Below are positions 25,846 through 35,430 of a stretch of 64,000 nt of DNA, piece after piece. A program made the translations under genes and the position numbers. Location: positions 620,001 to 684,000 of the forward strand of contig CAVZZG010000001.1 in the NCBI GenBank assembly GCA_963779685.1. The letters are read 5' to 3'. How positions within the stretch are numbered: the first letter of the stretch is position 1; the number at the start of each line of letters is the position of its first letter. Source of the DNA: CAVZZG01 sp963779685. Its GTDB lineage: Bacteria > Actinomycetota > Thermoleophilia > Gaiellales > F1-60-MAGs149. The notes under the pieces are model-generated. The model had not been told where the DNA came from. It worked only from the letters and a program-made list of their open reading frames with translations, and did no database searches.

Positions 25846-27212
25846 GCGACAGCGCCGAACCGCGGCCTTGCCAGCACCTGATCGACGGCGGAGTGGGTCG
25901 ACGGCGACGGGCGAGGCTGCTTCGAGTCGTACTCGACGAGCGACGGCTCGCTGCTGTGCGCGCGCGCCGATCGCCGACGCCGCGATCGTCGACCGCGCGG
26001 TGATGGCCGCGCGCCGGGCGCACGAGACGAGCGGCTGGAAGGAGCGACGCGCGGGCGACCGCGCGCGGGTGCTGCTGGAGATGGCCGACCGCCTCGAGGC
26101 GGTCGCTGCCGGAGATCTCGCGGCTCGGCTCGGCCGAGATGGGCAAGCCGATCCGGCTCGATGGAGGTGCGCGAGATCGAGGGCGCGCCGACAAGCTGCG
26201 CTACTTCGCCGGCGCGGCGCGCGTCCTCGACGGCACGGTCACGGGTGCGTCGCCGGCGACGTGCTCGACATCACGGTGCCCTACCCGGTCGGCGTCTGCG
26301 GGCTCGTGATCCCGTGGAACGACCCCGTCGACCTGGCGGTGCGCAAGATCGGCGCGGCGCTCGCCGCCGGCTGCACGATGGTCGTGAAGCCGTCGGAGGA
26401 GACGCCGGCCTCGACGGAGGCGCTGCTTGCGGCTATTCGACGACCTGCCGGGACTGCCGCCGGGCGTGATCAACCTCGTGCACGGCCCGGGCGACCCGAC
26501 CGGCGAGGCGCTCGTCGCGCATCCCGAGGTCGACAAGGTCTCGTTCACCGGCTCGACCGCGACCGGCAAGCGGATCATGGAGCTCGCGGCGCGGACGCTG
26601 AAGCGGGTCTCGGTGGAGTGCGGCGGCAAGGCGCCGCTGCCTGGTCTTCGCCGACTGCGAGCTCGAGAAGGCGCTCGACGCGCTCAGTTTCGGCGCGTTC
26701 TTCTACGCCGGCCAGTCGTGCACGGCGGCGACGCGGATCTCGTGCGAGCGGCCGCTCTACGACCGGTTCGTGGAGGAGTTCGCGCGGCGCGCCGAGGCGC
26801 TGCCGGTCGGCGATCCGCTCGACCGCGGCTCGCTGGTCGGCCCGCTCGTGTCCGAGCGGCAGGTGGCACGCGTGAAGGCGTTCCTCGACGGCGTCGCCGC
26901 CGACGGCGGCACGTTCGTCACCGGCGGCACCGTCGACGGCCTGTACGTCGCGCCGACGATCGTCACCGGCGTGGCGCCGGACCGTCGCAGATCGCGCGCG
27001 AGGAGGTGTTCGGCCCGGTGGTCTGCGTCTTCCCGTTCGACACGAGGACGAGGCGATCGCGCTCGCCAACGACGTCCGCTACGGCCTCGCCGCGAGCGTC
27101 TGGACGCGCGACGTGTCACGGGTGCTGCGCGTCACGCGCCGGCTCGACTTCGGCGACGTCTGGGTCAACACGCACTACATCCGGCAGACCGGAGACGCCG
27201 TTCGGCGGCTCG
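25842..27212 (+). pseudogene. NAD-dependent aldehyde dehydrogenase, frameshifted and C-terminally truncated
   Basis: TTG start overlapping the previous stop. Recognisable pieces: QHLIDG, FESYSTSDGSLLCARAPIADAAIVDRAVMAARRAHE, DVLDITVPYPVGVCGLVIPWNDP, MVVKPSEETPAS, VSFTGSTATGKRIM, VECGGKAP (general-base Glu), FYAGQSCTAATR (nucleophilic Cys), REEVFGPVVCVFPFD, WVNTHYI and TPFGG. The reading then passes directly into the middle of a flavoprotein, so the last 25-30 residues of a normal ALDH are missing. It would oxidise an aldehyde made by the aminotransferases of this cluster. Confidence 0.65.
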
Positions 27213-28128
27213 TCGAGAGCCGCCGCCGCGCAGGGCTCGACATGGAGCTGCTCGACGCAAAGACGGCGCGGGAGCGCTGCCGATCCTCCCGGAGGACATC
27301 GGCGGCGCCACCTGGAACCCGGCCGACGCTCACGTGCGCCCCGAGCGGGTCACGCAGAGCCTGATCGCAGCCGCCCAACGCCACGGCGCGCGGCTCGTGC
27401 AGGGGACGCCCGTGACCGGATTCGAGATCTCCGGCGGGCGCTGCACCGGCGTGCGCACCGCAGACGGCGGCTTCTCCGCCGACACCGTGATCGTCGCCGC
27501 CGGCGCCTGGACGCCGACGCTGCTCGACCCGATCGGCGTGCGCGTCCCGATCGATCCGATGCGGCTGCAGGTGATCGAGACCGAGCCGATCGAGCAGCGC
27601 TTCGACCCGGTGCTCTACGGCCCGACGGCGATCAAGCAGTACGCGCTGACGAAGGCGCTCGACGGCTTTGACGCCGACGACTTCACCCACCCGCTCGAGA
27701 ACGCTGTGCCCGGCACCGAGATCCTCGAGCTCGCCGCGCAGCGTCGCGACGGCTCCGTGATCCTCGGCATCTCGATGGACTTCGTCGGGCTCGACCAGCG
27801 CCTCTCCGTCGGCGCGATGGCGCTCGCCCTCGGCGTCATCGCCGACCACCTGCCGGCGCTTCGCGACCTGCCAATCCGCCGCACCTGGGCCGGGGTCCTG
27901 CCGCAGACACCGGACACCCTGCCGATCATGGACCGGGCGCCTGGCGTCGACGGCCTCGTGATCGCCGCCGGCCACGTCTTCGGCCAGGGCGCCGGTCCGT
28001 TCACCGGGCGCCTGATCACGCAGATGGTGCTCGGCGAGCCGACCGACCTCGACATGGCGCCGTTCCGCTACGACCGCGAGGCGATCATCGCAGCGGTGCA
28101 GGCGGGGGCGGCGATGAGGGCCTGGTGA
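27213..28128 (+). pseudogene. DAO-family FAD oxidoreductase, N-terminus missing
   Basis: A long intact stretch from PILPEDIGGATWNPADAHVRPERVTQSLIAAAQRHGARL to the C-terminus LVIAAGHVFGQGAGPFTGRLITQMVLGEP is the second two-thirds of a glycine/D-amino-acid-oxidase-type flavoprotein, like opine oxidase subunit B or HcnC. The N-terminal FAD Rossmann motif and about 100 residues are absent; GLDMELLDAKTARERC is joined straight to the ALDH TPFGG region near 27213. Either a deletion fused the two genes or sequence was lost in assembly. It probably worked with the HcnB-like protein encoded next. Confidence 0.6.
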
Positions 28129-28624
28129 CCCGGCGCGGCGACGACGACGCATGGAACCGACGACGCCGGCCGACGCCCAAGGCGGCGGTCGACGTCGCCG
28201 ACCTCGTCGTCGTCCCGGCCGGAGCCGAGGCGATCATCGCACGGCTGCGGGACGTAGAGTTCGTCGCCAGCTGCCTCCCGGGCATCGTGCCGGGCTCCCT
28301 CGCCCCCGCCCAGAACGGCACCTACGGCGCCGAGATGCGCCAGACCGCGATCGGCGTCACCGCCACGTGGACGATCACGATCGCACTCGACGCCCCGCCG
28401 ACCCGTCGCGGCGTCGCCGTCGTGCTCTCCGGGGCCGAGCCGAGGCTCCACCTGACCATGACCGGCACCGCCGACGTCGACGTCGGCGCCGACGGGGACG
28501 CGGGCACGCCGGTCGACTACCGCGGGCACGTCGTCGTCGAGGGTCGCCTCGCAGCTACCGGCGGGCCGATCATCCGCCGGCTGGTCGGTGAGATCCTCGA
28601 CCGGTTCGTGGTCGCGCTCGCCGC
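28125..28624 (+). pseudogene. CoxG/SRPBCC-like protein fragment
   Basis: GTG start overlapping the flavoprotein stop; a better-looking ATG at 28151 is in another frame, so there is a shift near 28190. The body VVVPAGAEAIIARLRDVEFVASCLPGIVPGS and EPRLHLTMTGTADVDVGADGD..VDYRGHVVVEGRLAATGGPIIRRLVGEILDRFVVALA has the pattern of carbon-monoxide-dehydrogenase subunit G (CoxG) proteins of the SRPBCC fold. These often accompany molybdenum hydroxylases or flavoprotein dehydrogenases. It continues in frame into the next protein without a stop, which is not normal. Confidence 0.5.
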
Positions 28625-29860
28625 CTCGGGGCGGGCTAGCCGCGCGACCCGCGCCAGCACAGCGCTCGCGTCCGGCGCGCCGGCGGTGGCGCGCAGCTTC
28701 CGGTTCCACCGGCCTCGCGGCGCGATGTGCGGCGACGGCTGGTGCTTCCAGTGCAAGTCCGATGCCGGCCTTGCCTGCTGCACGGCTGCCGGCGGCCCCG
28801 CGGCACGACGCGACCGGCTCCGCTTGCTCGGCCGCGTCGCCGAGCGGTACCCGCCGTGGTTCTACGAGCGGCGGATGCTGCGGCCGCGTGCGCTCCGCGG
28901 CCGGTTCCTGCACACGGTGCGCCACCTCTCCGCCGCGCCAGCGCTCGACGAAACGGCGCCGTCGACGCCAAGCGAGGACCTACCGCCTCGGAACACGCCG
29001 CCACCGTCGTCGTCGGCGACGCACCGGCGCCGAACGGCGCGGTACGGGTGGGCGGCGCAATGGGCACGACGGTCGTCGGTGTGTACCCCGAGCAGGTGGT
29101 CGGCGTCCTGGACGGCTCATCGCTGCGTGAGATCGCAGTTCGAGCGGCTGATCGTCGCCGCCAACGAGCGCGTGCGGCTGCCACCGATCGCCGGGAACGA
29201 CCTGCCCGGCGTGATCGCCGCCGACGCGCTCGCCCGGTACGCCGCGGCGGACGGGATCGCGCCCGGTACGCGGATCGCCGTCTGGGGCCCGACGACGCGG
29301 TCGATCGGATCCGCGTCGTCGCGGAACGCCACGGCACTCGTCATCGCCTGGTCGTCACCGGCGCGCCGCGCGGATCCTCGGCCGCGGCAACGTCACGGGC
29401 GTCGACGTCGGCCATGACGGTGGAGTGCGAGTTGTTCGTCTCGGCCGTTACGCCAGCCCGCGCTCGAGCTCGCGCTGCAGGCGGGCGCCACGGCGCGCCT
29501 CACGGAGGCGAGCTGCCGGTGCTGGTCCTCGACGAGCACGCCTGACGTGGCTCGAGGTCGTCGGCGCTGCGCCGCGCTCGGGCTCCGGCGTCCCCGACGT
29601 CGCCGGCCGCCGCCGACGCGTTCGCATGTCACTGCGAGGACGTCCGCATTCGCGACCTGCGCGACTGCGTCGCGCAGGGCTTCGCCGACGCCGAACTCGT
29701 GAAGCGCCGCACCGGCGCGATGACCGGGCCCTGCCAGGGGAAGCTGTGCGCCTGTGTCGTCCTCGCCGAACTCCGCATGCTTGATGTCCCTGCTCGCCCG
29801 ACCACGTCGCGGCCGCTCGTAGCGCCGATCCGGCTCGCGGAGCTCGCCGCGGATGCCTAG
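28625..29860 (+). pseudogene. HcnB/opine-oxidase-subunit-A-like flavoprotein, frameshifted and internally shortened
   Basis: Begins without its own start in ASGAPAVARSFRFHRPRGAMCGDGWCFQC, a 2Fe-2S beta-grasp domain like that of sarcosine oxidase alpha or HcnA/B. RLPPWFYERR-like text (ERYPPWFYERRMLRPRALRGRFLH) follows, then TTVVGVYPEQVVGVLDGSSLREI, ERLPPIAGNDLPGVIAADALARY, PGTRIAVWGP, and a BFD-like [2Fe-2S] C-terminus FACHCEDVRIRDLRDCVAQGFADAELVKRRTGAMTGPCQGKLC. The first FAD GxGxxG segment and about 60 residues around it are missing and several shifts are needed. The stop lies inside the start of the next gene. Confidence 0.55.
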
Positions 29861-31016
29861 GGTCGTCATCGTCGGCGCCGGCATCGCCGGCCTCTGCCTC
29901 GTCGATCGAGCTACGGCGACGCGGCGCCGACGTCGACGTCATCGAGCGCCGCTACCCCGGCGCCGGGAACTCCGGGCGCAACGTCGGGCGGATGCGACGC
30001 ACGCAGCTCACCGCCGACCTCACCGAGTACGCCTGCGCCGCGCTCGACCACTGGGAGCGCCTCGACGAGCTGATGGGCCGACGAAACCCGCTCCTCTACC
30101 CGACCACCTACAGCATGGTCGCTCTACCGCGACGAGGAACAGGCGCGGATCGAGACCCTCAAAGACGTGTGGAAGGCGCACGGCGTGCCGGCGCGGCTGG
30201 TGTCTCCCGGCGAGCTCTTGGACGCGACGCCGATCCTCGCCGGCGGCGATCGTCCGGTGGCGGGAGTGATCTCCGATGGCGTCATCGTGCACCACGACGC
30301 CGCCATCCACGGGCTCTATCTCGAGGCGCGCTCGCTCGGTGTCCGGCTCGTCGCCGACGACGCGGTCGTCGAGTCGATCGATGACGGCGACCGGCTCACC
30401 GGCGTCGTCACCGCCACCGGCCGTCGTGTCGACGCGGACGTCGTCGTCAACGCCGCCGGCGCGCGGTCGGGTGACGTCGCGCAGATGCTCGGCGTCGAGA
30501 TCCCGAACCGGCGCAGTCCGCCGCGAGGTGCTGGTGACGGAGCCGCGGCGGCCGTACATGCGCGGCGCCGTCGTGTTCTACACACCGCAGGAGGGGTGGT
30601 TCAACCAGACGCTACGTGGTGAGACCGTCGCCGGCGTCGTTGACACGCACGAGCCACTCGGCCTGAACGAGGATTCGAGCCTGCGCTTCCTGGCACGGAC
30701 GGCGCGCGTGGTGACCGCCAAGGCGCCGCGGCTGCGGGCTCGCTGCGCGTGATCCGGCAGTGGGCCGGCTGCTACGACTGGACGCCGGACAAGCGACCGA
30801 TCGTCGGCTTCCACGCAGCCCGACCCGGCCTCTACGAGCTGAACGGCTGGTCCGGGTCGGGGGTTCCATCTCGGCCCGCTGACGGCGCGTCTCGCGGCGC
30901 GGGAGATCATTGGGGACGGGCGCGATCCCCTGCTCGAGGCCTTCGCTGCCGACCGCTTCGTCGGGACAGCGAGGGCTGTCGAACCGACCGCTGACTACTT
31001 CGGGAGCTACCGCTGA
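29853..31016 (+). pseudogene. FAD-dependent oxidoreductase, sarcosine oxidase beta-like, five frameshifts
   Basis: MPRVVIVGAGIAGL opens the FAD Rossmann fold; then RRGADVDVIERRYPGAGNSGRNVGRMR, YDEEQ-like RDEEQARIETL, VISDGVIVHHDAAIHGLYLEARSLGVRL, VVNAAGARSGDVAQMLG, RPYMRGAVVFYTPQEGWFNQT, RQWAGCYDWTPDKRPIVGF, and LYELNGWSGSGFHLGPLTARLAAREIIGDG. The five junctions (about 29907, 30120, 30513, 30740 and 30862) are each cured by removing one base, for example GTC[G]CTCTAC and GGCGC[A]GTCCGC. Corrected length is about 385 residues, right for the family. It probably oxidises a secondary amine or N-methyl amino acid. Confidence 0.6.
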
Positions 31017-31028
31017 GAGGGGACGGCC

Positions 31029-32330
31029 ATGTCTGGACTGCGCGCCACGAGAGCGCCTAACGGTTGCACGGCGCCTCGATGCCGTCTTCCCTGGCGGCCG
31101 GCTCAACAAGCTCGTGCTTCCCAGCGACCGGCGGCTCCTGATCCGGCGAGGCGTCCGGGGCGCGACTGGTCGCGCACGACGGGAGGGAGATCGTGGATTT
31201 CCTCCTCAGCTCCGGCCCGATGCTCGTCGGTCACGCCCACCCACACGTTCGTCGCTGCGATACAGCGCCAACTCGAGCACGGCACGACCTACCATCTCCC
31301 GTCCGCGCCGGCGCTCGAGCTTGCCGAACGGGTCGTCGCCCTCGTCCCGTGCGCGGAGCAGCTTCGCTTCTGCAGCTCCGGGTCGGAGGCCACGATGTTC
31401 GCGCTGAGGATCGCCCGCGCCGCGACCGGCAGGGTCGCCGTGCTCAAGTTCGAGGGCGCGTTCCACGGCAACCACGATGCCGCGCTGATGAGCCTCACAC
31501 CGACCGGGCCACCGGCATACCCGGCCGCCGAACCGAGCTCCGCCGGAATACCACCGTCCGCTGTCGCCGACGTGCTGATCGCTCCGTTCAACGACCTCGC
31601 CGCGACGACGACGATCGTCGACGAGAACGCCGCGCGACTGGCGGCGATCATCGTCGAGCCGGTGCAGCGCATCATCGAGCCGGCACCGGGATTCCTGGAA
31701 GGGCTCCGAGCGCTCTGCGACCGCCACGGCATCGTGCTCGTGTTCGACGAGGTCGTGACCGGCTTCCGGCTTGCGCCGGGTGGAGCGCAGGAACGCTACG
31801 GCGTCCTCCCGGATCTCTGCGCGCTCGGCAAGGTGCTCGGCGGCGGCCTGCCGCTCGCCGCCGTTGCCGGATCAGCATCGCTGATGGCCGAGGCCGCCGG
31901 CACGGGATCGGCGGCAGCCTACGTCTCCGGCACGCTCTCGGGTAACCCTCTTGCGGCAGCCGCCGGCCTCGCCACGCTCGAGGTGCTCGACGACGCCGGA
32001 ACCTACACCCGCCTCGACACGGCCGGCGCGCGACTCGCCTCCGGCCTCGCCGCGGCCCTCGCCGACGCTGGGCACATCGCGGTCGTCCCGCAGGTCGGGC
32101 CGATCTTCGGCGTCGTCTTCGCAGCCAACCCGCCGCGCTCCTACCGCGACCTCGCCGCCGGTGCGAAGGAGCCGCTCGTCGCGCTCGCCGCAGGCCTGAT
32201 CGATCGCGGCTTCCTGTTCACCGGCGGCAAGGGCTACCTCTCGCTCGCGCACTCGGACGAGGACATCGATCGCTTCGTCGACGCCACGCGCGAGGTCGCA
32301 GCGTCGATCACTCCCGCGATCGCGGACTGA
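31029..32330 (+). CDS. Class III aminotransferase, glutamate-1-semialdehyde-aminomutase-like (N-terminal frameshifts)
   Basis: From about 31255 onward the frame is open and clean: AIQRQLEHGTTYHLPSAPALELAERVV, FCSSGSEATMFALRIARAATGR, FEGAFHGNHDAALMS, AAIIVEPVQRIIEPAPGFLEGLRALCDRHGIVLVFDEVVTGFRL, and LGKVLGGGLPLAAVAG with the PLP lysine. The first 75 residues (LDAVFPGGRLNKLVLPSDRRLLIRRG, HDGREIVDFLLSSGPMLVGHAHP) are spread over several frames. The family includes HemL and related aminotransferases/mutases in amino-acid catabolism. With no other heme genes nearby, a catabolic aminotransferase is more likely. The start codon at 31029 is provisional. Confidence 0.7.
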   Translation: MSGLRATRAPNGCTAPRCRLPWRPAQQARASQRPAAPDPARRPGRDWSRTTGGRSWISSSAPARCSSVTPTHTFVAAIQRQLEHGTTYHLPSAPALELAERVVALVPCAEQLRFCSSGSEATMFALRIARAATGRVAVLKFEGAFHGNHDAALMSLTPTGPPAYPAAEPSSAGIPPSAVADVLIAPFNDLAATTTIVDENAARLAAIIVEPVQRIIEPAPGFLEGLRALCDRHGIVLVFDEVVTGFRLAPGGAQERYGVLPDLCALGKVLGGGLPLAAVAGSASLMAEAAGTGSAAAYVSGTLSGNPLAAAAGLATLEVLDDAGTYTRLDTAGARLASGLAAALADAGHIAVVPQVGPIFGVVFAANPPRSYRDLAAGAKEPLVALAAGLIDRGFLFTGGKGYLSLAHSDEDIDRFVDATREVAASITPAIAD

Positions 32331-32560
32331 ACGGCGTCGACGACGCCTCGACCACACCCTTCCTTCGGAGGCTCGCAATCGCTCACACCCGGGCCGACCT
32401 CGATGACGTTCGCGCGTCCGGGTCCGCGGGTACGTGGCGGGTACATCCCCCTGGGGACTCGCGATCCGAGGAGGGTGTCCGAGAGAAGGGGAGGCCCGAA
32501 TAACACAAGGAAGTGGGGACACGCGAGGTCACGGGTAGCCGCGCTGGACACCGTCTCAAA

Positions 32561-32760
32561 GGATGGTAAGGAGGGGGTCTGCGGTTCGAGTCCGCAAGAG
32601 GGCTTCCCCTGCAAATGGGCACGTTCTGATGGGCTCCAGAGGGCTTGAATCGGCGTCGTTCTCGCCCATTTCTCGCCTGGTCGACCGCTGAGAGGCCGCA
32701 CCAGGCTCGGAATCGGCACCCCGAATCGCCCCGTTCGGCCATGGCCGCCCACTGACCACT
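32561..32760 (+). repeat. tRNA-Thr 3'-half repeat, copy 4
   Basis: Core GGATGGTAAGGAGGGGGTC from 32561, T-arm TGCGG-TTCGAGT-CCGCA at 32580-32596, AGAGGGC then TTCCCCTGCAAATGGGC to 32620. ATGGGC faces TCGCCCAT about 45 bases downstream, followed by TTCTCGCC, CGCTGAGAG and CCGCCCACTGACCAC near 32755. This shares the downstream arrangement of copies 1 and 2 but not their upstream flank. Nothing else is supported in 32331-32942. Confidence 0.75.
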
Positions 32761-32942
32761 TGCCTGCCTGGGAGGGGGTCGGGCGGCCCGTGACGCAGCG
32801 GGTGGCTACGCCGCACGTCGCGTCGCGGCGACCGGGTGTCGATGCCGCGGCCGAGCCGGTGCCCGGAGCGGGCGTCGGCGAGCACGATGTCGGGGCACCA
32901 GGGCATCGAGCTCCTGACGCCCCGGCGTTGGAACTAGCCGCC

Positions 32943-32984
32943 GAGAGGGGCGGTCGCACGGAGGCGCGTGCGACCGCCCCTCTC
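32943..32984 (-). terminator. Strong hairpin terminator downstream of MmpL gene
   Basis: Perfect 18-bp inverted repeat GAGAGGGGCGGTCGCACG (32943-32960) and CGTGCGACCGCCCCTCTC (32967-32984) with a 6-base loop, a few bases after the stop of the minus-strand MmpL gene. Confidence 0.8.
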
Positions 32985-32991
32985 CGTCCGA

Positions 32992-35307
32992 CTACGACCG
33001 GGCAGCCTCGGTGGCGAGCCCCGGCAGCACGGCGGCCGGTGGTGCATGGTCTTCACTACTGGCGCTGCCGTGCTCGAGACGGGGCAGCCATTCGAGCCAC
33101 GTCGGCATGTACCAGTTCCAGTCGCCGAGTAGCGTCATCGATGCCGGCAGGAGCACTGCGCGGACGATGGTCGCGTCGACGAGTACGGCGATCGCGAGAC
33201 CGACGCCGAACTCCTTCAGGAACATGAACTGGAGCGTGGCGAAGATCGAGAAGACGCCGAACATCACCAGCGCGGCGCTGGTGACCACCCCGGCCGTCGT
33301 CTTGATCCCGTGCGAGACGGCCTGCTCGGTGGTCATGCCGTGATCGAAGGCCTCGCGGATGCGGCTGAGGATGAATACGTGGTAGTCCATCGAGAGCCCG
33401 AACAGGATCACGAAGAGGAAGATCGGCAGGAAGCCGATGATCCCTCCCGGCGTGGCGGTGATGCCGAGCAGGCCCTTCCCCCAGCCATGCTGAAAGACGA
33501 GCACGAGGGCTCCGTAGGCGGCGGCGACCGAGAGCAGGTTGAGCAGGATCGCCTTGATCGCGATGACGACGGAGCGGAACGTCAGCAGCATCAGCAGGAA
33601 CGCGATCGTCAGGACGAAGGCGAACACGAAGGGCGCCGCGTGCTGCATCTGCTGGTTTGAGTCCTGCTCGTTGGCGGTCGGGCCGGTGACGCCGACGTCG
33701 GCGCCGGCGAGCGTGCCGACTGTGGCCGGGATGACCGAGGTGCGGAGTGTCCGCAGGGCCGTCAGGGCCTTCGCGTCGACGCCCTCGCCCTGCATGGCGA
33801 TCGAGACGAGGGCGATCGTGCCGTCGCTGTTGTAGTCGACGGTCGTCGGGGTCGAGAACTGCCCGGTCGCGATTGCCCGCCGCTGCAGGTCGGTGATCGC
33901 CGTGCTGACCGCGCGGCTGTGCGCGTCGGTGGTCTTCACGAGGACCTGTGCCGAGTTCGCATCGCCGGGGAACGCAGCCTGCAGCTTGTTATAGGTCTTC
34001 ACCGCGGGCAGGTTCTGCGGCATCGTGTCCCTGCCGGGCGCGGCGATGTGCAACTCGAGTGCCGGTGCGGCGAGCGCGAGGAGGAGTCCGCCGGCGACGA
34101 GGGCCGAGACCAGTGGACGGCGCAGGACGCGCTCGAGGATCGCGTTCCACATCCTGCCGCCGGTCTGCGAGCGGCGGTGGCGGTTCAGGAACGGCACGCG
34201 CGGCCTGTCGACCTTGTCGCCGAGCGCGGCGAGCGTGGCTGGTAGGACGGTCAGCGAGCCGAGCACGGCCACCCCGACGACGATCATGGTCGCGACGCCG
34301 AAGCCCATGAACGTCTTGTCGCCCGTGAACAGCATTCCGGCCATCGCCGCCATCACGGTCAGGCCGGAGATGAGGACGGAGCGGCCGGATGTCGCCGCTG
34401 CGGCCTCGAGTGCGGCCTGCTCGCCGCGACCGGCGGCGCGCTCCTCCCGCTCGCGCTTCAGGTAGAAGAGCGAGTAGTCGACGCCGACCGCCATCCCGAT
34501 CAGCAGGACGACGACGCCGACGCCGCTGTCGAGCGGCATGAACTGACTCGGCAGTGCCAGCAGCCCCATCGTCGCGAACACGGCGGTGAGGGAAAGCAGC
34601 AGCGGCAGCCCGGCGGCGATGAGGGCGCCGAAGGCCATGATCAGGATGATCAGCGTGACCGGGATCGAGAAGAGGCCGGCCTTCTTGAAGTCGCCTGCCA
34701 TCGCGTCGTCGAGCTGCGTTTCGGCGTTGACGCCGAACTCCTCGATGGCGATGCCGCGGTGTCGTGCGGCTGCGGCGGCTATCGCCTTCGAGATGGGTGC
34801 GTCGAGGATTTTCGCCTGCGCCGCATCGGTCGTCCGCAGCTGGAGGGTGACGAGCGCGGTGTGGCGGTCCTTCGAGATCTGGCCGTCGTTGCCAGCGTCG
34901 AACGGTGAGCGGACCTTTGCGACCTGTCCGAGGCCGCCGACCGCCTGTGTGACATCGGCGATCGCCGCCCGGAAGGCGGGATCATCGACCGTCGTGGTCG
35001 TGCTCTGGATCAGGATCTCGTCGCCCTGGGGCTGCTTGAAGTGATCGGCCAGGACGGCTTCGACGTGCCCGGATTCGCCGGTGCCGGACTTCTTGGGGTC
35101 GAGCTGCTTGGTGCCCACCGCGTTGCCGAGCACGAACGCGGCTGCGATGAACACCAGCCACCCGACGATCGCGATCTTGCGGTGGGTCGCGCTCCAACGG
35201 CCCATCCGGGCCGCCAGGTTGCGCGGTCGGGCCCCGTCGCGTGGGTCGGCGACGGGCTCGTCGGCGCGATGGTCGCGCGACTCGTTCTGGATTACACGTG
35301 TCTTCAT
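32992..35307 (-). CDS. MmpL/RND-family exporter
   Basis: 771 residues, intact. Layout typical of MmpL: helix 1 (KIAIVGWLVFIAAAFVLGNAVG), a large outer domain, five helices including VGVDYSLFYLKREREERAAG (the conserved D-Y proton-relay pair of MmpL proteins) and TSGRSVLISGLTVMAAM. A second outer domain and a repeat of the helix bundle follow, with LSMDYHVFILSRIREAF and HGIKTTAGVVTSAALVM. It uses the proton gradient to export lipids or drugs. Close paralogue of the MmpL at 40094. The NarL two-component pair directly upstream in the same direction probably controls it. Confidence 0.9.
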   Translation of the reverse strand: MKTRVIQNESRDHRADEPVADPRDGARPRNLAARMGRWSATHRKIAIVGWLVFIAAAFVLGNAVGTKQLDPKKSGTGESGHVEAVLADHFKQPQGDEILIQSTTTTVDDPAFRAAIADVTQAVGGLGQVAKVRSPFDAGNDGQISKDRHTALVTLQLRTTDAAQAKILDAPISKAIAAAAARHRGIAIEEFGVNAETQLDDAMAGDFKKAGLFSIPVTLIILIMAFGALIAAGLPLLLSLTAVFATMGLLALPSQFMPLDSGVGVVVLLIGMAVGVDYSLFYLKREREERAAGRGEQAALEAAAATSGRSVLISGLTVMAAMAGMLFTGDKTFMGFGVATMIVVGVAVLGSLTVLPATLAALGDKVDRPRVPFLNRHRRSQTGGRMWNAILERVLRRPLVSALVAGGLLLALAAPALELHIAAPGRDTMPQNLPAVKTYNKLQAAFPGDANSAQVLVKTTDAHSRAVSTAITDLQRRAIATGQFSTPTTVDYNSDGTIALVSIAMQGEGVDAKALTALRTLRTSVIPATVGTLAGADVGVTGPTANEQDSNQQMQHAAPFVFAFVLTIAFLLMLLTFRSVVIAIKAILLNLLSVAAAYGALVLVFQHGWGKGLLGITATPGGIIGFLPIFLFVILFGLSMDYHVFILSRIREAFDHGMTTEQAVSHGIKTTAGVVTSAALVMFGVFSIFATLQFMFLKEFGVGLAIAVLVDATIVRAVLLPASMTLLGDWNWYMPTWLEWLPRLEHGSASSEDHAPPAAVLPGLATEAARS

Positions 35308-35430
35308 TGCCAGCTCCTTGTGAAGGGCGGGATGCCCTGTGCCCAGGCTCGCAGCGCGGCGGCGTTCCTGACAGACGGGGAACTGGCGAGGTCGCGGGCG
35401 GGTTTCTCACCGGCCCGCAGGAGCGAACCG

